The notes beneath the pieces were generated by a model. The model was not told where the DNA came from, did no database searches, and worked only from the letters and a program-made list of their open reading frames with translations. From Diphasiastrum complanatum (Eukaryota; Streptophyta; Lycopodiopsida; Lycopodiales; Lycopodiaceae): 64,000 nt of DNA. Within the stretch, counting starts at the first letter, position 1; each line of letters starts with the position of its first letter. The stretch spans positions 1-64,000 of the forward strand of contig MU831915.1 of assembly GCA_029204225.1 (NCBI GenBank), in the 5' to 3' direction. This document shows, one piece after another, positions 1-11,656 of this stretch. The translations under genes and the position numbers were made by a program.

Positions 1-545
1 TTGAGTCGATTTGAAAAATATTTGAGTAATCATTTTAATCATGACATTGCTTCCACGATAGATGACCCTAAACCATTTTATGTAAAATATAAAGTATTTG
101 TAGTCAACTTCATAAATATATTACAATGTGCCGACATAGTCTAGGTCAGTGGAATGACAAAAATGTCTATTGCACTAGAACAACTCTCTTGTTGAAGGTT
201 GGCCATTATGCCACAATCAAATGTACGACACTTGCTATCAACTCTCTCAACATGAAAGTGAATTCCATATGCTTACGTAGCAATATATGATTTGTATTGA
301 AACACAATAAGATATTATAATACTATTTCTATATTGAGTACCAAAACAAAACATCACGAAGACAATGGTACACTAACATTTCATGCAGTTCAATCACTTC
401 TTTTCCAATTTTTGATGCTTTTAACATGGTATTATAAACCCATTCACGAGTGCACTATGAAGGTAAAGGTTCCAAAGGTTCATCATTTTTCAAAGAATGG
501 CTTGTCAATGCTCTTCTTCTTCTTCTATTGATATATTTGCTTATG

Positions 546-773
546 TTATGTTTCTTTAGTTTTTGCCTTTTCATACCTTGAGGTCCACTTTTTCATATGT
601 CCACAATTATATAGGATTAACTTGTCAATTTTTTCCTTTAATTTAGAAGAAAGTCTTTTCTCCACACCATTTCCTTGTGGTACGTCACTTTTAACATGTT
701 CATCTTCTTCTTCACACCGCATTTTTGGACTTATAGGATGCAATTTCCAGATTATTTCAATAATATAATACAA
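546..773 (-). pseudogene. CACTA transposase linker before DUF4216
   Basis: A 75-residue stretch with KLILYNCGHMKKWTSRYEKA, corresponding to the 'YVLxNCxEVxxYxxEH' segment between DUF4218 and DUF4216 in CACTA transposases. It aligns by position with 36913-37270 in the second copy, which supports a common origin. Confidence 0.65.
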
Positions 774-811
774 ATATTCTTGAATAAACCAACCCTTTAA
801 AAAACTATTTT

Positions 812-1018
812 CTAGCCTTGTCTTTGTCTCAAAAAGCCCTTTAAAACTTTTGTAAAGTGCTCAAGGTAAAACATCCGTATTGTGTGCACAAGTCCTACAA
901 TGGATACTTCTTCAACCAAATGCACTAGAAGATGAACTTGCATATCCAAAACAGAAGTTGGAAAATCTCTTTCCAATAAACATACCATTTTGACCATTTG
1001 TATTTTCATGAAATCCAA
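812..1018 (-). pseudogene. DUF4218 fragment of CACTA transposase
   Basis: A 68-residue stretch reading LLERDFPTSVLDMQVHLLVH, then LVEEVSIVGLVHTIRMFYLE and HFTKVLKGFLR. It matches the hallmark DUF4218 pattern (LxxLEKxFPPSFFDxMxHLxVHLxxE, GPVxxRWMYPxERxxxxLKxxVRN), which sits between the TNP2 core and DUF4216 in En/Spm proteins. No ORF-length context remains on either side. Confidence 0.8.
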
Positions 1019-1405
1019 TTCATTCTTTTTTTATTTCTTTTGAAGAAATCTAGCACATGCACTCAGTAAAAAAATGTGAAATTAAATAGCATATCTTTGT
1101 ACAAGTGCTTAAAAAAACATACAAACCTAATCATCAATGATAATTAGTTAAAGCGTACTTCATACGTCATCGTTGAACCAAATTCAAATAGAAAAGGAAG
1201 GTATGATTGCAGCATCCTATGTCAGTCATGTGATTTTAGTCCGTTTAATGTTTCATCTTTGTTAAATGATTTGCGTAAAGAATGTGTATAGCCTAGTGGA
1301 GTACTCATTTGTTTTATGATGTATTTAACATGTGAGAGTTGCTCTATGTAAGAATTCATGGCACATTAGGTAGAATTGCATTGTATTGAATCCAATAGGG
1401 TCTTT

Positions 1406-1654
1406 TCACATTGGCCGCTTGTAAATCTTATGAGCTATTGGGTTGTCTTTTGTACTAATGATGTGGTTCCTCAATGATTCACTAATGTTTTTAAATATGT
1501 GCATCTTATCCAAAAGGTGATTAATCAATACAGGCCTCCAATAGAGTAATTTATGAAAAATGGACAATCTTTTCTTACCATCAACTGATTTGTCCCATGA
1601 GTTATTGAAATCATGATGTTTAAGCCATTCATTATGCCATTCTACTACTCCCAT
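1406..1654 (-). pseudogene. TNP2 transposase core, C-terminal part
   Basis: An 82-residue open stretch containing KRLSIFHKLLYW followed by NHLLDKMHIFKNISESL. This corresponds to the conserved 'LDxMHxEKNIxxSLL' block of plant TNP2 transposases (Transposase_21). The catalytic N-terminal part is not visible to the right, where the sequence turns into unrelated DNA and a copia scrap, so this is a truncated fragment. Confidence 0.75.
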
Positions 1655-2002
1655 GTGTGAAGGTGTGGTGTAGACATGTTCTCTCCCCCCCCTCTAAAAA
1701 TCATCTATTTATTTTTTGAGAAGGGTGATCAAGCGGTAAGTATTTGCGATGATTTTCATAGACCACTTTTTTTTTAACATATTTGTGCTATGGCGATCCT
1801 CACTTGGAAGTATATCACCTGATAGAAGATTTTGAAAATGGTATGAGATATCAATGGGAAGACATGATATAGATGATCTTCTTTTATCCAAGAAGCTGAG
1901 CTATGAAGATCATAAAGAGAGAAGAAACAACCTGATAGGTAGAAGTAAATTACACACTTTTGTTAGATGGTATCCAAACTTAAGGACCTCCAACTTTTTA
2001 GG

Positions 2003-2236
2003 AGGCCAAGAATGATAACATATGGATCAAGCCTATGCAAGATAAGATTGATTCAATTGCCAAATATGATACATGGTATTGGTGGAGCCTTCAACTAATA
2101 AGAAGCCCATTAGCTATAAATGGGTGTATAGAACAAAGTACCATGCAGATGGAAGAATTGCAAAGCACAAAGTGAAGTTGGTGATCCAAGGTTACGCTCA
2201 AAGTAAATATATTGACCACAAAGAGACCATCGCTTG
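2003..2236 (+). pseudogene. Ty1/copia reverse transcriptase, N-terminal scrap
   Basis: The frame starts EAKNDNIWIKPMQDKIDSIA, shifts once near 2075, then continues KKPISYKWVYRTKYHADGRI and KHKVKLVIQGYAQ. This is the classic copia RT entry segment (WxxAMxEExxSxxxNxTWxLVxxPxxxKPIGxKWVxKxKxxxDGxIxKxKARLVAKGYxQ). It ends at a stop near 2236, and the (GA)n tract follows about 100 bases downstream. Only the first 80 or so residues of RT remain. The palm motifs are absent. Confidence 0.85.
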
Positions 2237-2339
2237 AGCCATTTTCAAGAGAGGGCATAGAAAACAACCATACCCAAGGACATGACACTTGATTGGCTAC
2301 GTGATGCCCTTGAGAAGCCACGACAAACAATGAGAAAGT

Positions 2340-2457
<118 letters not shown>

Positions 2458-2589
2458 ATTTTCAAGGAGGTGCGATTTCCATATAAGCTATGTACATCAT
2501 TCACATGTTATGCTATTTCTACATGTAATTTTCTACATATTTGTTATATTCCTAACACATTTTGTTCTTTCGTGTTCAGTATAAAATAT

Positions 2590-3500
2590 ACAATGCATTG
2601 TGGATGCATGGATGACATTTTCGTACGAAGCACATTGACAAAAATAGAAATATCTATGATTGTGGAGTATCCAAGAGAGTTGAGCAAGCATGACTGACAC
2701 CGATTTACTCTCTTCTCAACTTGATTATTGTGGGACAATCAATGAAATTCTCGAAGTTGGATTTAGGCGATTCAACTTTTTCATATTTGATGTCAAATGG
2801 TTCAAAGTTATTTGCAATGGTCCCAATGCAACTGAGGAAATATGAGTGTGCTTATTTTGCCATTGAATCCACCAAGCTTTGGATGGATCAAAGCGATACT
2901 TTTTTTTCCCTCAATAATGTGAGCAGGTATGTATGTCTTCAAGTAGTCAATGCTCGTTTGTTGTCAATCAATTGATTCTCAGTATATTGCAAAAAATGTA
3001 TATTGTGTGTATACCCAAGCAATTTTAACATAGCTTTAGATACTAAGTATGAGTCAATGTTTATGGAAACATCGATCAATTACGGGTGCTCTTTCACCAC
3101 GACCGTTTAGATCCCAGATGGTGGTATGTGATTCAAGTCACTCCTCGAAGTAAAAGAACTTTTGAGGATAGAGATGTCATGGAGTACATGGCGCTGCCAA
3201 CTGATGACACAAGGTTGTGATGATGGACTCGATGACAGATTTTTAGAGGATCATGTGCATGCTTCACAAACTAATGATGATATTAAACATGATGCATCAT
3301 CATCAGATGGATCGACGACACATGACACGCCTTCTTGATCTCCCTCATTGTCACCTTTGTCATTAGCTTGTGAGGATCAACTTATTAATAACGAATCTAT
3401 AGGAGATACTTGGGTAGAATTAGAGATAGACTCGTTTGGTTTGGCGGATTTGTTGCATGACGATGCGGCAAATGATAGCGGGGAACTAGCAAATGAATAA
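2590..3500 (+). mobile_element. CACTA DUF4216 and C-terminal tail, copy C
   Basis: Plus-strand remnant of the C-terminal half of a CACTA transposase. Pieces in shifting frames read YDCGVSKRVEQA, INEILEV, FDVKWFKV, ESTKLWMDQ and WWYVIQVTPRSKR, in the expected DUF4216 order. They are followed by an acidic, Asp/Ser-rich tail with a last stop near 3500. At least three frameshifts or stops break it. The FDVKWFKV motif is shared with the minus-strand copy at 36249-36692, so the same family occurs in both orientations here. Confidence 0.75.
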
Positions 3501-4079
3501 GTGAGATAGTACAAACTATTGCAACTTATTGCAATATTAATCAGATTGCTCACATATGCAATTGCACTTTATTATTAGATTAGTTGACACATGTGAGTAC
3601 ACACATTGTGGTCATGATATTTTTGTGAGACATAAATTTATTTATTCTCTTGTGTATATGGCTACTATTGTTGATAGAAAATGGAATTCAATGTGTTGAT
3701 AAACAGCAATTTTTAAAAGTGCTATTCATTTACATTCTGTAACATTCTTTGGTTTATACCGATGGGCCTTTTTTTCATCAGTCATGGTATTACCATTTTC
3801 ATGACTGTGTTTCAATCTTAGAGAGTACAAATGTTACAGAATTCAACAACTTATGAAACCAACAGTTGTATCGTACCTCAATGCCATCACGGCTTATACC
3901 AAATGGCTCCACTCCTTGAAGGCATACATTGTCATGTACTTTTAGTACATCAGATATAATATCCATTGTAAGCTTTGGAGGCCCAAAAGGAGCTCTTAGC
4001 TTTAAGAACAAGGCGGTTCCCTCTTTAGGCCCTTCAAAGTAACTAATAAGGATAATAGGCCAATAAGGGCCCAATGTAG

Positions 4080-4457
4080 TTTAAATAATACTTAACCAGG
4101 GCTAACTATCCCTCAAGATAGTTAAGTTAAGTTAAGTGAGAGCATTGTCTATAACTAGGCAAGAGACATCATTTTGTGAATCTTTTGGCTCATTTGCAAG
4201 TGAGAGCTTCTAGTTTCCTTGTGAATGTGAGCCATAGGGATCTCCATTGCTAGGTCTCATGTGCCCTATCCACATGAATCAATGCTCCATTTACTTTGCT
4301 TTGTACTCTTTCTCTCATTGATAATGTGATTCCATTGAGATCTCCATGTTTCTAGCTTTCTATTGATATGCTATCATGATTGTCTTGTACTTTTCTTGCT
4401 TCTAGCTTTACTTCATTGTTATTGCTATTTGCTTGGAATTTGGCACATGACATTTCT
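4080..4457 (+). mobile_element. Putative LTR (5' LTR of an LTR retrotransposon)
   Basis: An AT-rich region directly upstream of a primer-site-like sequence. The right edge is set by the primer site at 4458. The left edge is not defined, because I found no second copy of this LTR in the window. No coding capacity was seen. The assignment rests almost entirely on the adjacent primer site. Confidence 0.35.
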
Positions 4458-4473
4458 TGGTATCAGATCATAG
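4458..4473 (+). other. Primer-binding-site-like sequence (tRNA-iMet type)
   Basis: TGGTATCAGATCATAG differs by one base from the common plant LTR-retrotransposon primer site TGGTATCAGAGC plus downstream bases, which pairs with the 3' end of initiator tRNA-Met. It would start the internal region of a plus-strand element. No recognisable gag follows within 3 kb. Confidence 0.5.
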
Positions 4474-5230
4474 ATCCATGATTCATGATGATTCTACGAG
4501 AATTCCATTAGATTTTATGAGTTTATTGTTTTTGTAGCTTTCTTTTTGCTAATTTTTTACTTTGAAATTTTCAGTTCTGTTCAGACGAATTTTTTACATT
4601 AAAATTCGTTTTTTATTTCTAATTTTATTCCATACCTTTGTAGATCTTTGTCTCAGCTTTAATTTGCACCAATTTTCAAGGCATTTCGATAAGAGAGGCA
4701 AAAGTTATTGCACTTTTACCAAAAGCTATCAAAATAGGTGACTAGAATTTTCAATTCACTTTGTTTGCATTTTTCATATTTGATTTGAGTCTCAATCTTA
4801 AGTTTCTCTATATAGGATTTTAGAGCATTGTCTTATCTTTGATCTGATCCATATGGCAAGTCATTTGGATTAGTATCCAAAAAGTTATGACAAATCTTGA
4901 TTTGTAGTTCTAGTTTTGTTAGTTTTTCTTTCTTCAAAATTTTCAGACCTGTTTAGTGATTAGTTCTGCCTATCAAATCTCCTTGAATCATTGATCTGAT
5001 ACTATAGCTGATAGACTTGTTGTTAGCTTTTTAGAGGTATTGAGTTTGTTTGATTTGGATCAATTTGAGAAAGTTATGATCAAATTAGTGGAGATGGGTC
5101 AGAATTGCCAGAATTTTGAAAAGAATTTGTGGATATTTTCCAAGTGAGAGAGAAGCACTTCAACTTGTCATTTCTGAAGTTTTTCTTCTTTGTTAGTTTT
5201 TTTTTCAATTTTTTCATCTTGAAGTTTCGT

Positions 5231-5346
<116 letters not shown>

Positions 5347-5855
5347 AACCTAACCCTACCTTTCAACTCTAGCCTAGACTTGACCTAAACTTAACCTAAC
5401 CTACCCTAAGCCTAACCCTCTCTTCGTGACTATCTTCCCTCTTTCTCTATCCTTTCTGGTATCAATTATTCAACAAGTGGAAGTTGATTTACAAAATCTG
5501 CTCAAGATTCCAGAAAAACACTCCCAGTCAAGCACATTAATCCTTTCCATATGATCAATGTTGAGGAGACTATCAAACCAAGACTGATGACTTGCATAAG
5601 CAGATGCCTGACATTCGTGCCACGCACTGCTGCCACTGCATCTCCTATCATCCCCATGATAATATGATATCCTTTGCCTCTACAACACAAACAGTGATTC
5701 AACAGTGATTGCAGACAAAAAAGAACCAGCTCCGGCTCAGCATTCGAACAATTTCGACCTTGCATCTACTCCCCGCTCGCTGATAAGCACCGATCGTTGT
5801 GCCTTCGCTGATCAACGCTCGCTCGTGAGAACCATCAACCCCTCCAACAATCCTA

Positions 5856-5990
<135 letters not shown>

Positions 5991-6196
5991 CTAATCCAGT
6001 CTTGATTTGAGTAAGCAAATGATGATCAATAGAAAGACGAACATCATGGCACGTAAACTGATTCCTATGTGAGCCGTCCCTCTCTCAGACTATTAGAGAA
6101 ATTAAGAGAGAAGTTTTCTTTCACTTCCTCTGCAACACGACCATTGCAATCAAGTGAACACAACAATCCCATGTTACTTCACACCCGACTCGGTCG

Positions 6197-6484
6197 AGAC
6201 CTCACGCATTTCCTTCGATTGAGATTTCACGCATTTCCTCCAGTCGAGTTCTTTCTATGTCTACCACCCCTCTCTCTCGTTCGGTTGAGATTTCACGCAT
6301 TTCCTCCGGTCGAGTTTTTTCTCTCTCTACCACCCCTCTCTCTCATTCGGTTGAGATTTCACGCATTTTCTCCGGTCGAGTTCTTTCTCTCTCTACCGTC
6401 CCTCTCTTTCCTCCGGTCAAGATCTCTCTCTCTTTCTACGACTTCAGCTCTTCTTTGGTTACCTCCTTTCTCTCTCTACCCCTC
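6197..6484 (+). repeat. 66-bp minisatellite, about 4 units
   Basis: Units beginning GAGATTTCACGCATTTCCTC recur at 6221, 6287 and 6353, exactly 66 bases apart, with a weaker copy from about 6419. Each unit carries a CT-rich half. Because 66 is a multiple of three, an open frame (6069-6653, plus) runs through and shows a 22-residue repeat containing RLRFHAFPPVEFFL. The Ser/Leu/Pro composition suggests the frame is a by-product of low-complexity DNA, not a gene. Confidence 0.9.
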
Positions 6485-6624
6485 TTCGGTTACCTCCTCT
6501 CTCTCTCTCTACCCCTCTCCTTCGGTCGACTTCTTTCTCTCTCTACTCTTACTCACTGCAACAACAGTGTCCTCCTTTTCTCTCTCTCCCTCTCGGAACC
6601 TGCCTGCGCCACACCCCTGCCCCT

Positions 6625-6664
6625 ATAGAATATTCCGTGGGAATTTTCCTTGAGAATATTCTAT
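6625..6664. repeat. Short inverted repeat
   Basis: ATAGAATATTC (6625-6635) and GAATATTCTAT (6654-6664) are perfect 11-base inverted copies separated by 18 bases. They could form a small hairpin. No function can be assigned. Confidence 0.7.
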
Positions 6665-7182
6665 GGAATATCCATTGCCCTTAAATTTCATTGTGCCCAA
6701 AAAAAGGTTTGTTCCAATTTTTTTACGGTTGTCATAATTATTTGACGAGCATCCAAATGCACCACAAGAGCAGCTGATAAAAAAAAATTGTCAACAATTT
6801 TTAGATTTTTCACAATTCCAAGTATTTTGCGTCGAGCACTCCACTGTTTCATGGAATCTAAAAAGTTATAGAATGCAATTTTGATTTGTTTTAGACCCCT
6901 TTTTACTCTTAGTCAAAATTTTATGTTTTATTACATATCTTCAAATCCTTATATCTTTTTCGTCTGAGCTCGGAATTGAATGCTGTAAAAAGCAAAAGTG
7001 CTCAGTTTTGTATGAACTACAACTTTTTGCCTTTTCAGTTTCACTCATCATAGAACTATGAGTTTTAAGTGGGTGAAGAATCTATCAAGATCTTATTTCC
7101 TTGCAAAAAATCAAACTTCGCAATTTTTTCTATAAGGGTCTTTATAAATTTACAGACTCATATTCTCCCTTGATTTGTCAAA

Positions 7183-7911
7183 ATGGATTCTGATTTTGAT
7201 TATGAGTTGGAACTTGATGATCAATCTAAATGTGATGACCAATCATATTGTGATTATCAGTACGAGGAGCAAAATGACGGTATTTCAGATCAATATTATC
7301 AGTAAGGGGAGCACAATGATAGTAATTCAGATTAATATGAGCAACACGACTCATATGGAGACTGTTTGAGTGATGATGAAAACTATTCTGACCAAAATAA
7401 AAACCATGAGCTACACCAGTCAAATCAATCTAATATTGATGGTGGTTTTTATAGTAGTGACAGTGATGATGAGCTATATTCACGACAATCAAAACATCAT
7501 CGCAATTCACAAGGTGATGGGCACGCACTGCGGTACATGAGTTCTATGTGCCAACTTGAACAATCGTCATCTCCTGTGCAACATTGTATACAGAATAGCA
7601 CTATCAATAATGCCACTCCTCATACCCATTGTGGTTCACCATTACTATTGTTCCATGGACAATCGAGCCCTACTAAAGAAGTGACGGAAGAACTGCAGGT
7701 TTTGAACCAACAAGAAAACGTAGGTAGATCGAGTATGACCAAGTCCACCACATACTCCATAGTCTTCCCTTTTCTTCTCCTCCCTTCTCCACAGCAAGAC
7801 AAAAGTGCCTTTCTAATTTCTTCCATTTCTCTAGAAAGTACTCTATCTCTAAATCCTTTACAATGTCAAGCATATTTCCTTGAATCAAATGTAGGTGAAA
7901 ATCAAAAATAG
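7183..7911 (+). pseudogene. Unrecognised acidic reading frame with in-frame stops
   Basis: Starting at an ATG (MDSDFDYELELDDQSK), one frame stays open for 243 codons except for two stops at about 7303 and 7333. The first 100 residues are extremely rich in Asp, Gln, Tyr and Asn, with repeated DDQS/SDQ/DSD clusters (for example SDDENYSDQNKNHE and SDSDDELYSRQSKHH). The rest is Ser/Pro/Leu-rich. I recognise no domain. Its position 2.7 kb downstream of a possible LTR and primer site would fit a gag-like protein, but no zinc knuckle or protease follows. It may instead be a chance or captured acidic gene. Confidence 0.4.
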
Positions 7912-10461
7912 ATTTATGACTTGCATATGCTTAAGAAAGTAAGAATGTAAGAAAGTAAAAGCATATGCTTTAACAAAGAATGATTTGCACCTTTGTTAAA
8001 ACATTCACTTGAAAAGCAAAATAGGCCTGGGCACTACTCCCAGTGTCAAGGGATTTGAGTGGGCAAAATTCAAAAATTTTACAGCTTCATTTTTTAGCCA
8101 CCCAAATGTCGGCCTTTTCCCCAACATGCTTGGCTTACTTGCGTTCAAGGTTTTGTCGCCGACCAAATTTTATTTTGTCATATTTGCTTTGGTGAGGGCT
8201 CTAGTCTTCTCTACAACGTTCACAACCATAAAACAAAAAAGTTAACACATAACAATTGAAATGGTTTTACAAGCTTTAAAAAAAGACAATATTCAATGTA
8301 AATCAATACAACATTCTACATGATAAGATTTACAACATATGCATCTTAGACGACTATCAGGCTGCTCGGCAACGTGGACCATTGTGGTGGCAACACGTGT
8401 CCCTGAATCGCCCACATGTTGCTGCCCTTTTTTGTGATTTGCAAATACATCTTTCTCTTCATCAAAACAAGTTCCTTCGAAGAAATCCAACCACCAAGGA
8501 TTGTTTAAAATTTCTCATTGCGAAAGACCATCCTTTGTGGACAAATGGTATTTTTCTGAGTACAAAGACGTAGATGGTATGTTTATTTGATTCTGAGTAT
8601 TAAACAACTCTGGGAATAATTGGATTTCCTTAGCATTGTGATAATGATGCAATTATCTACAGTGAGTGACTTTGCTTGTTAGAAAAATGGAAAAGAACAT
8701 AAAGAATAGCATATACATGAACAAGCAATACATGTAGGGATACATACTCAAAGGAAACATTTACATTGAAATACAACCAAAATCTTACCTCCAAAGCATT
8801 CTTTTAGCACTAATTATGATCTCTTCTTGCTCTTTTCCTTCTCTTGAATATTTCATGTTTGGATCCAATGCAGAGAACATCTGCTTGCAATATTTCATTT
8901 TGAACTTTTATATGTATGTCATGTCAGAGTTACACTCTTTGGCAACTCAAAGCTCTCTACATAGAACACAAATAAAACACCATTCACTTTAGCATGAGAC
9001 ACTTGGCATCATAACTTATGAAACCAAAAGTGTTCAACTAAATTGATTATTTGTGTACCTATGCCCAAACACTCTTGCATAGTAGATTTACATTGCTCCA
9101 CCAGATACTCTAGCCATGTTTCTTTTGCTACCCACAGCCTATAATCTTTGTCACTAACTAGCACTCCGAACTATGCATGCATAGAGCCAAGACTGATGGT
9201 TAGCCAACGATTTCTCACCTCGTTCTTGATAGTGGAGCATCTCAGAGTGTGGAGCTTCTCCAATCCAAAAGAAAAACCAGCCCTTGTGGTTCCATTCTGA
9301 CCACTTTCTCAAACCACTCATGTCCAAGGCTTGGGTTCACCACACCCAATAGCTTTCCCATCTTATTCATCCATTTGTAATGGACCACATTCTCAGCCTC
9401 CTTGACGGTTTTATGTTTTTTATCAAGGCCCAAATTGTATCGCATCCTAGCCTCTACTAAATCCTTGTCAATATCAGCCTACCAGCACAAAAGTAGTTAT
9501 TGACATAAAAGCTACAAGCATAGCCGAAAGTTTTTATAAAAAGTTACAAGCAAGATAGTTTTTATGTGTTAGCTAGAAATTTAAATGTCCTTCAAATAGT
9601 AATCGAGCTAGAATGTATTTTGTTAGAGGGTACCAAACTATAGAGCCAATTTTCTTTGCTTCAAGGCATCTCACTCTCTCTAGATCGTGTAGTTCTTCCA
9701 CTGATAATTCCTTCTGGAAGAAGTCAACAATGCATTATGCAGCCCTATACAACTGATCTTTAAGATCAGTGGTAACCACACCAAATTCATTGAGCTTGAA
9801 ATCAAAGAAAAAACAGTACAATTATCCAATTAGCTTCAAGATTAGAATTGCCATCAAACGAGAATATATCAAATAGGTGCAAAGAAAAATGAGGTTTGTC
9901 CCCATAACTGTTTATTATGTTGATGCTAGGAGCCGCATCTCACCATCTTTTGTAGGCTGGATAAATGATGCACTCATAAGAGCATGCCTACTAATATCAC
10001 ACATAAAATCCTCATGGATGGCCTCCATTCAGCCAGCCAAACAATGATTGCCATCCCAACAAATGAACATACATCCATACATGTCACTCCAGTCAGGATT
10101 TTCATCCACACTAGCATCAAACTCATCACTCAATCTTTCCCAAATGGGCTCCTATAGTACCTTGTTATTATCTTTTACAAGAACATGATACCAAAAGAAG
10201 TGCTCAAAGAAAGAAAAAAATCACCTTTCTCATGTGAGAATATCAAGACAAAAGTCCTTTTTGTGCAACAACAAAAAGAATCCACAACCACACATGCTGA
10301 GACTACATCAATTCCAAGTACTAAAAATGCTTCCATCAAATGTCAGCGCATGCGCCGAACAAAAATATCATAATTGCACAACTGAAAATGCAAAAGGGGA
10401 TATCGTTGGATGGATGCCTGTGTGACATCATAAGAGATCCAGCACAAAATAAAGGATATAT
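7912..10461. other. No convincing gene
   Basis: About 2.5 kb in which I see only short frames on both strands without recognisable motifs. A 67-residue minus-strand stretch at 9242-9445 (containing KEAENVVHYKWMNKMGKLLG) looks protein-like in composition but is flanked by stops and matches nothing I know. Confidence 0.6.
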
Positions 10462-10713
10462 GTGAAAGAGAGCATTGATAGTGTCAAAATAGGGAAGAGA
10501 TATCAAGTGACAATAGGTGTTGATCCAAGGTGCACTTGTGAAGATTTCACTAAAACTGTATTTTTTGGAAAGTATGTAGCTTGCAAACATATGTACTACA
10601 TATTTTTGAAGGTGAAGGGATTAGATGCAAATAAGAACATTCATGCATCAGCCTATGCTCAACACACGCGAGCTTTTCCATGTCTTTGCACTATCTACTT
10701 TCTACTAGTTTAG
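10462..10713 (+). pseudogene. SWIM-type zinc-finger fragment
   Basis: Within 83 residues the sequence YQVTIGVDPRCTCEDF is followed after a short insert by CKHMYYIFLKVKGLD. This gives Cys24, Cys26, Cys41 and His43, the CxC...CxH pattern of SWIM domains, with the usual 'IFLKVxGL' helix after it. SWIM domains occur in MULE transposases and in some plant ubiquitin ligases and other nuclear proteins. No MULE transposase core is visible upstream, so the parent family is undecided. The fragment lacks a start codon context and ends in unrelated residues. Confidence 0.55.
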
Positions 10714-11294
10714 AGATATATATCGGAGGCAAACTCTTTTAAGCTATATAGTAGAAGCTTTTTGTTTAGTTATAGAGAAGTGTGCATTTTGTTTGAAAAG
10801 TGTTGTTTCCTCGTAGAAGTATTTTGGAATGGGAGCCAAACCGTTTCAAAGCGAAACATTTTTAGTTTCATGGATATGGTTTTGTTGTTGACAACTTGTG
10901 ACTTTTAGTGGCATTTATTTCTTTTTGTATCTGGAAAAAAAAAAAACATTTTTTGTATATCCTTGTTGTTGACAACTTGTAATTTTTCTATTGGCATCTG
11001 GCTGGTCTGGCGGGTCACCGACATTCCATGCCATTAAGAAAATCACAACTTGTCCAAGATACCATATTAGTTGAAATAACTTGATGGTCAAAGAAATCAA
11101 AAATAAAAAACTCACAAAACTCGCAATTGATTTACTCGCAAAATGTCTGGACTCGGTGGATTGATAGTGGAGCAAACTTTCATATGACATGTCACAAAGA
11201 CCAAACTCCACCAGTATGAAAAGTTCTTAATGTTGGGGTACTTCACTTCTTTGGTGCCTTATGAAGGTCATCAACATGGCCAATTAATGTAAAG

Positions 11295-11651
11295 TTGTTA
11301 TCAAGGGCATTGGTACTATTCCTATTTTTCTGTCATCTACAAATAAAAATGTTCATTCGAAGAATGTTTTGTTCATACCTTCCATTACTAAGAATTTTTA
11401 GTGTGTTTCAAATGGTTGACAAAGGGTTTAAAGTGAAATTTGATGGTGATTCTTGCTTGATCAAAAGGAATGAAGTCTTGATTGCCCAAGGCAAGAGACA
11501 AGGTGAGCTCTACAAACTTGATGGATATGTTGGTTCTAACCATGGTGGTTTGAAGGCGAATAAGCAAGTTGGTGAGATTTGTTCAATGTCAAAGTTTTAT
11601 AGGTTGTCTTATTCTAGATCTAGCTCAAAATCTAAGATGCCTTTAATTTAG
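11295..11651 (+). pseudogene. Copia GAG-pre-integrase segment
   Basis: MVDKGFKVKFDGDSCLIKRN and GELYKLDG match the region between protease and integrase in copia polyproteins. The His-Cys zinc-binding part is eroded: only a CSMSKFYRLSYSRSSSKSKM stretch remains of 'CxxCxxxKxxRxSFxxSxSKSxxP'. The frame ends in a stop at the integrase junction, and the continuation to the integrase D lies in another frame. Confidence 0.7.
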
Positions 11652-11656
11652 TACAT

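Larger units (their letters stand above)
1..1654 (-). mobile_element. CACTA (En/Spm) transposase remnant, copy A
   Basis: Decayed TNP2-type transposase region read right to left. In order it shows the end of the transposase core (1406-1654), DUF4218 (812-1018), the linker before DUF4216 (546-773) and DUF4216 itself (about 1-330), which is the family's known domain order. Stops and frame changes separate every block, so it cannot encode a working enzyme. The left end runs off the window and I saw no terminal inverted repeat on the right. The stretch 1-780 is clearly homologous to 36285-37280, which places two copies of one family in the same orientation about 36 kb apart. Domain names come from remembered family motifs, not a search. 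Confidence 0.8.
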
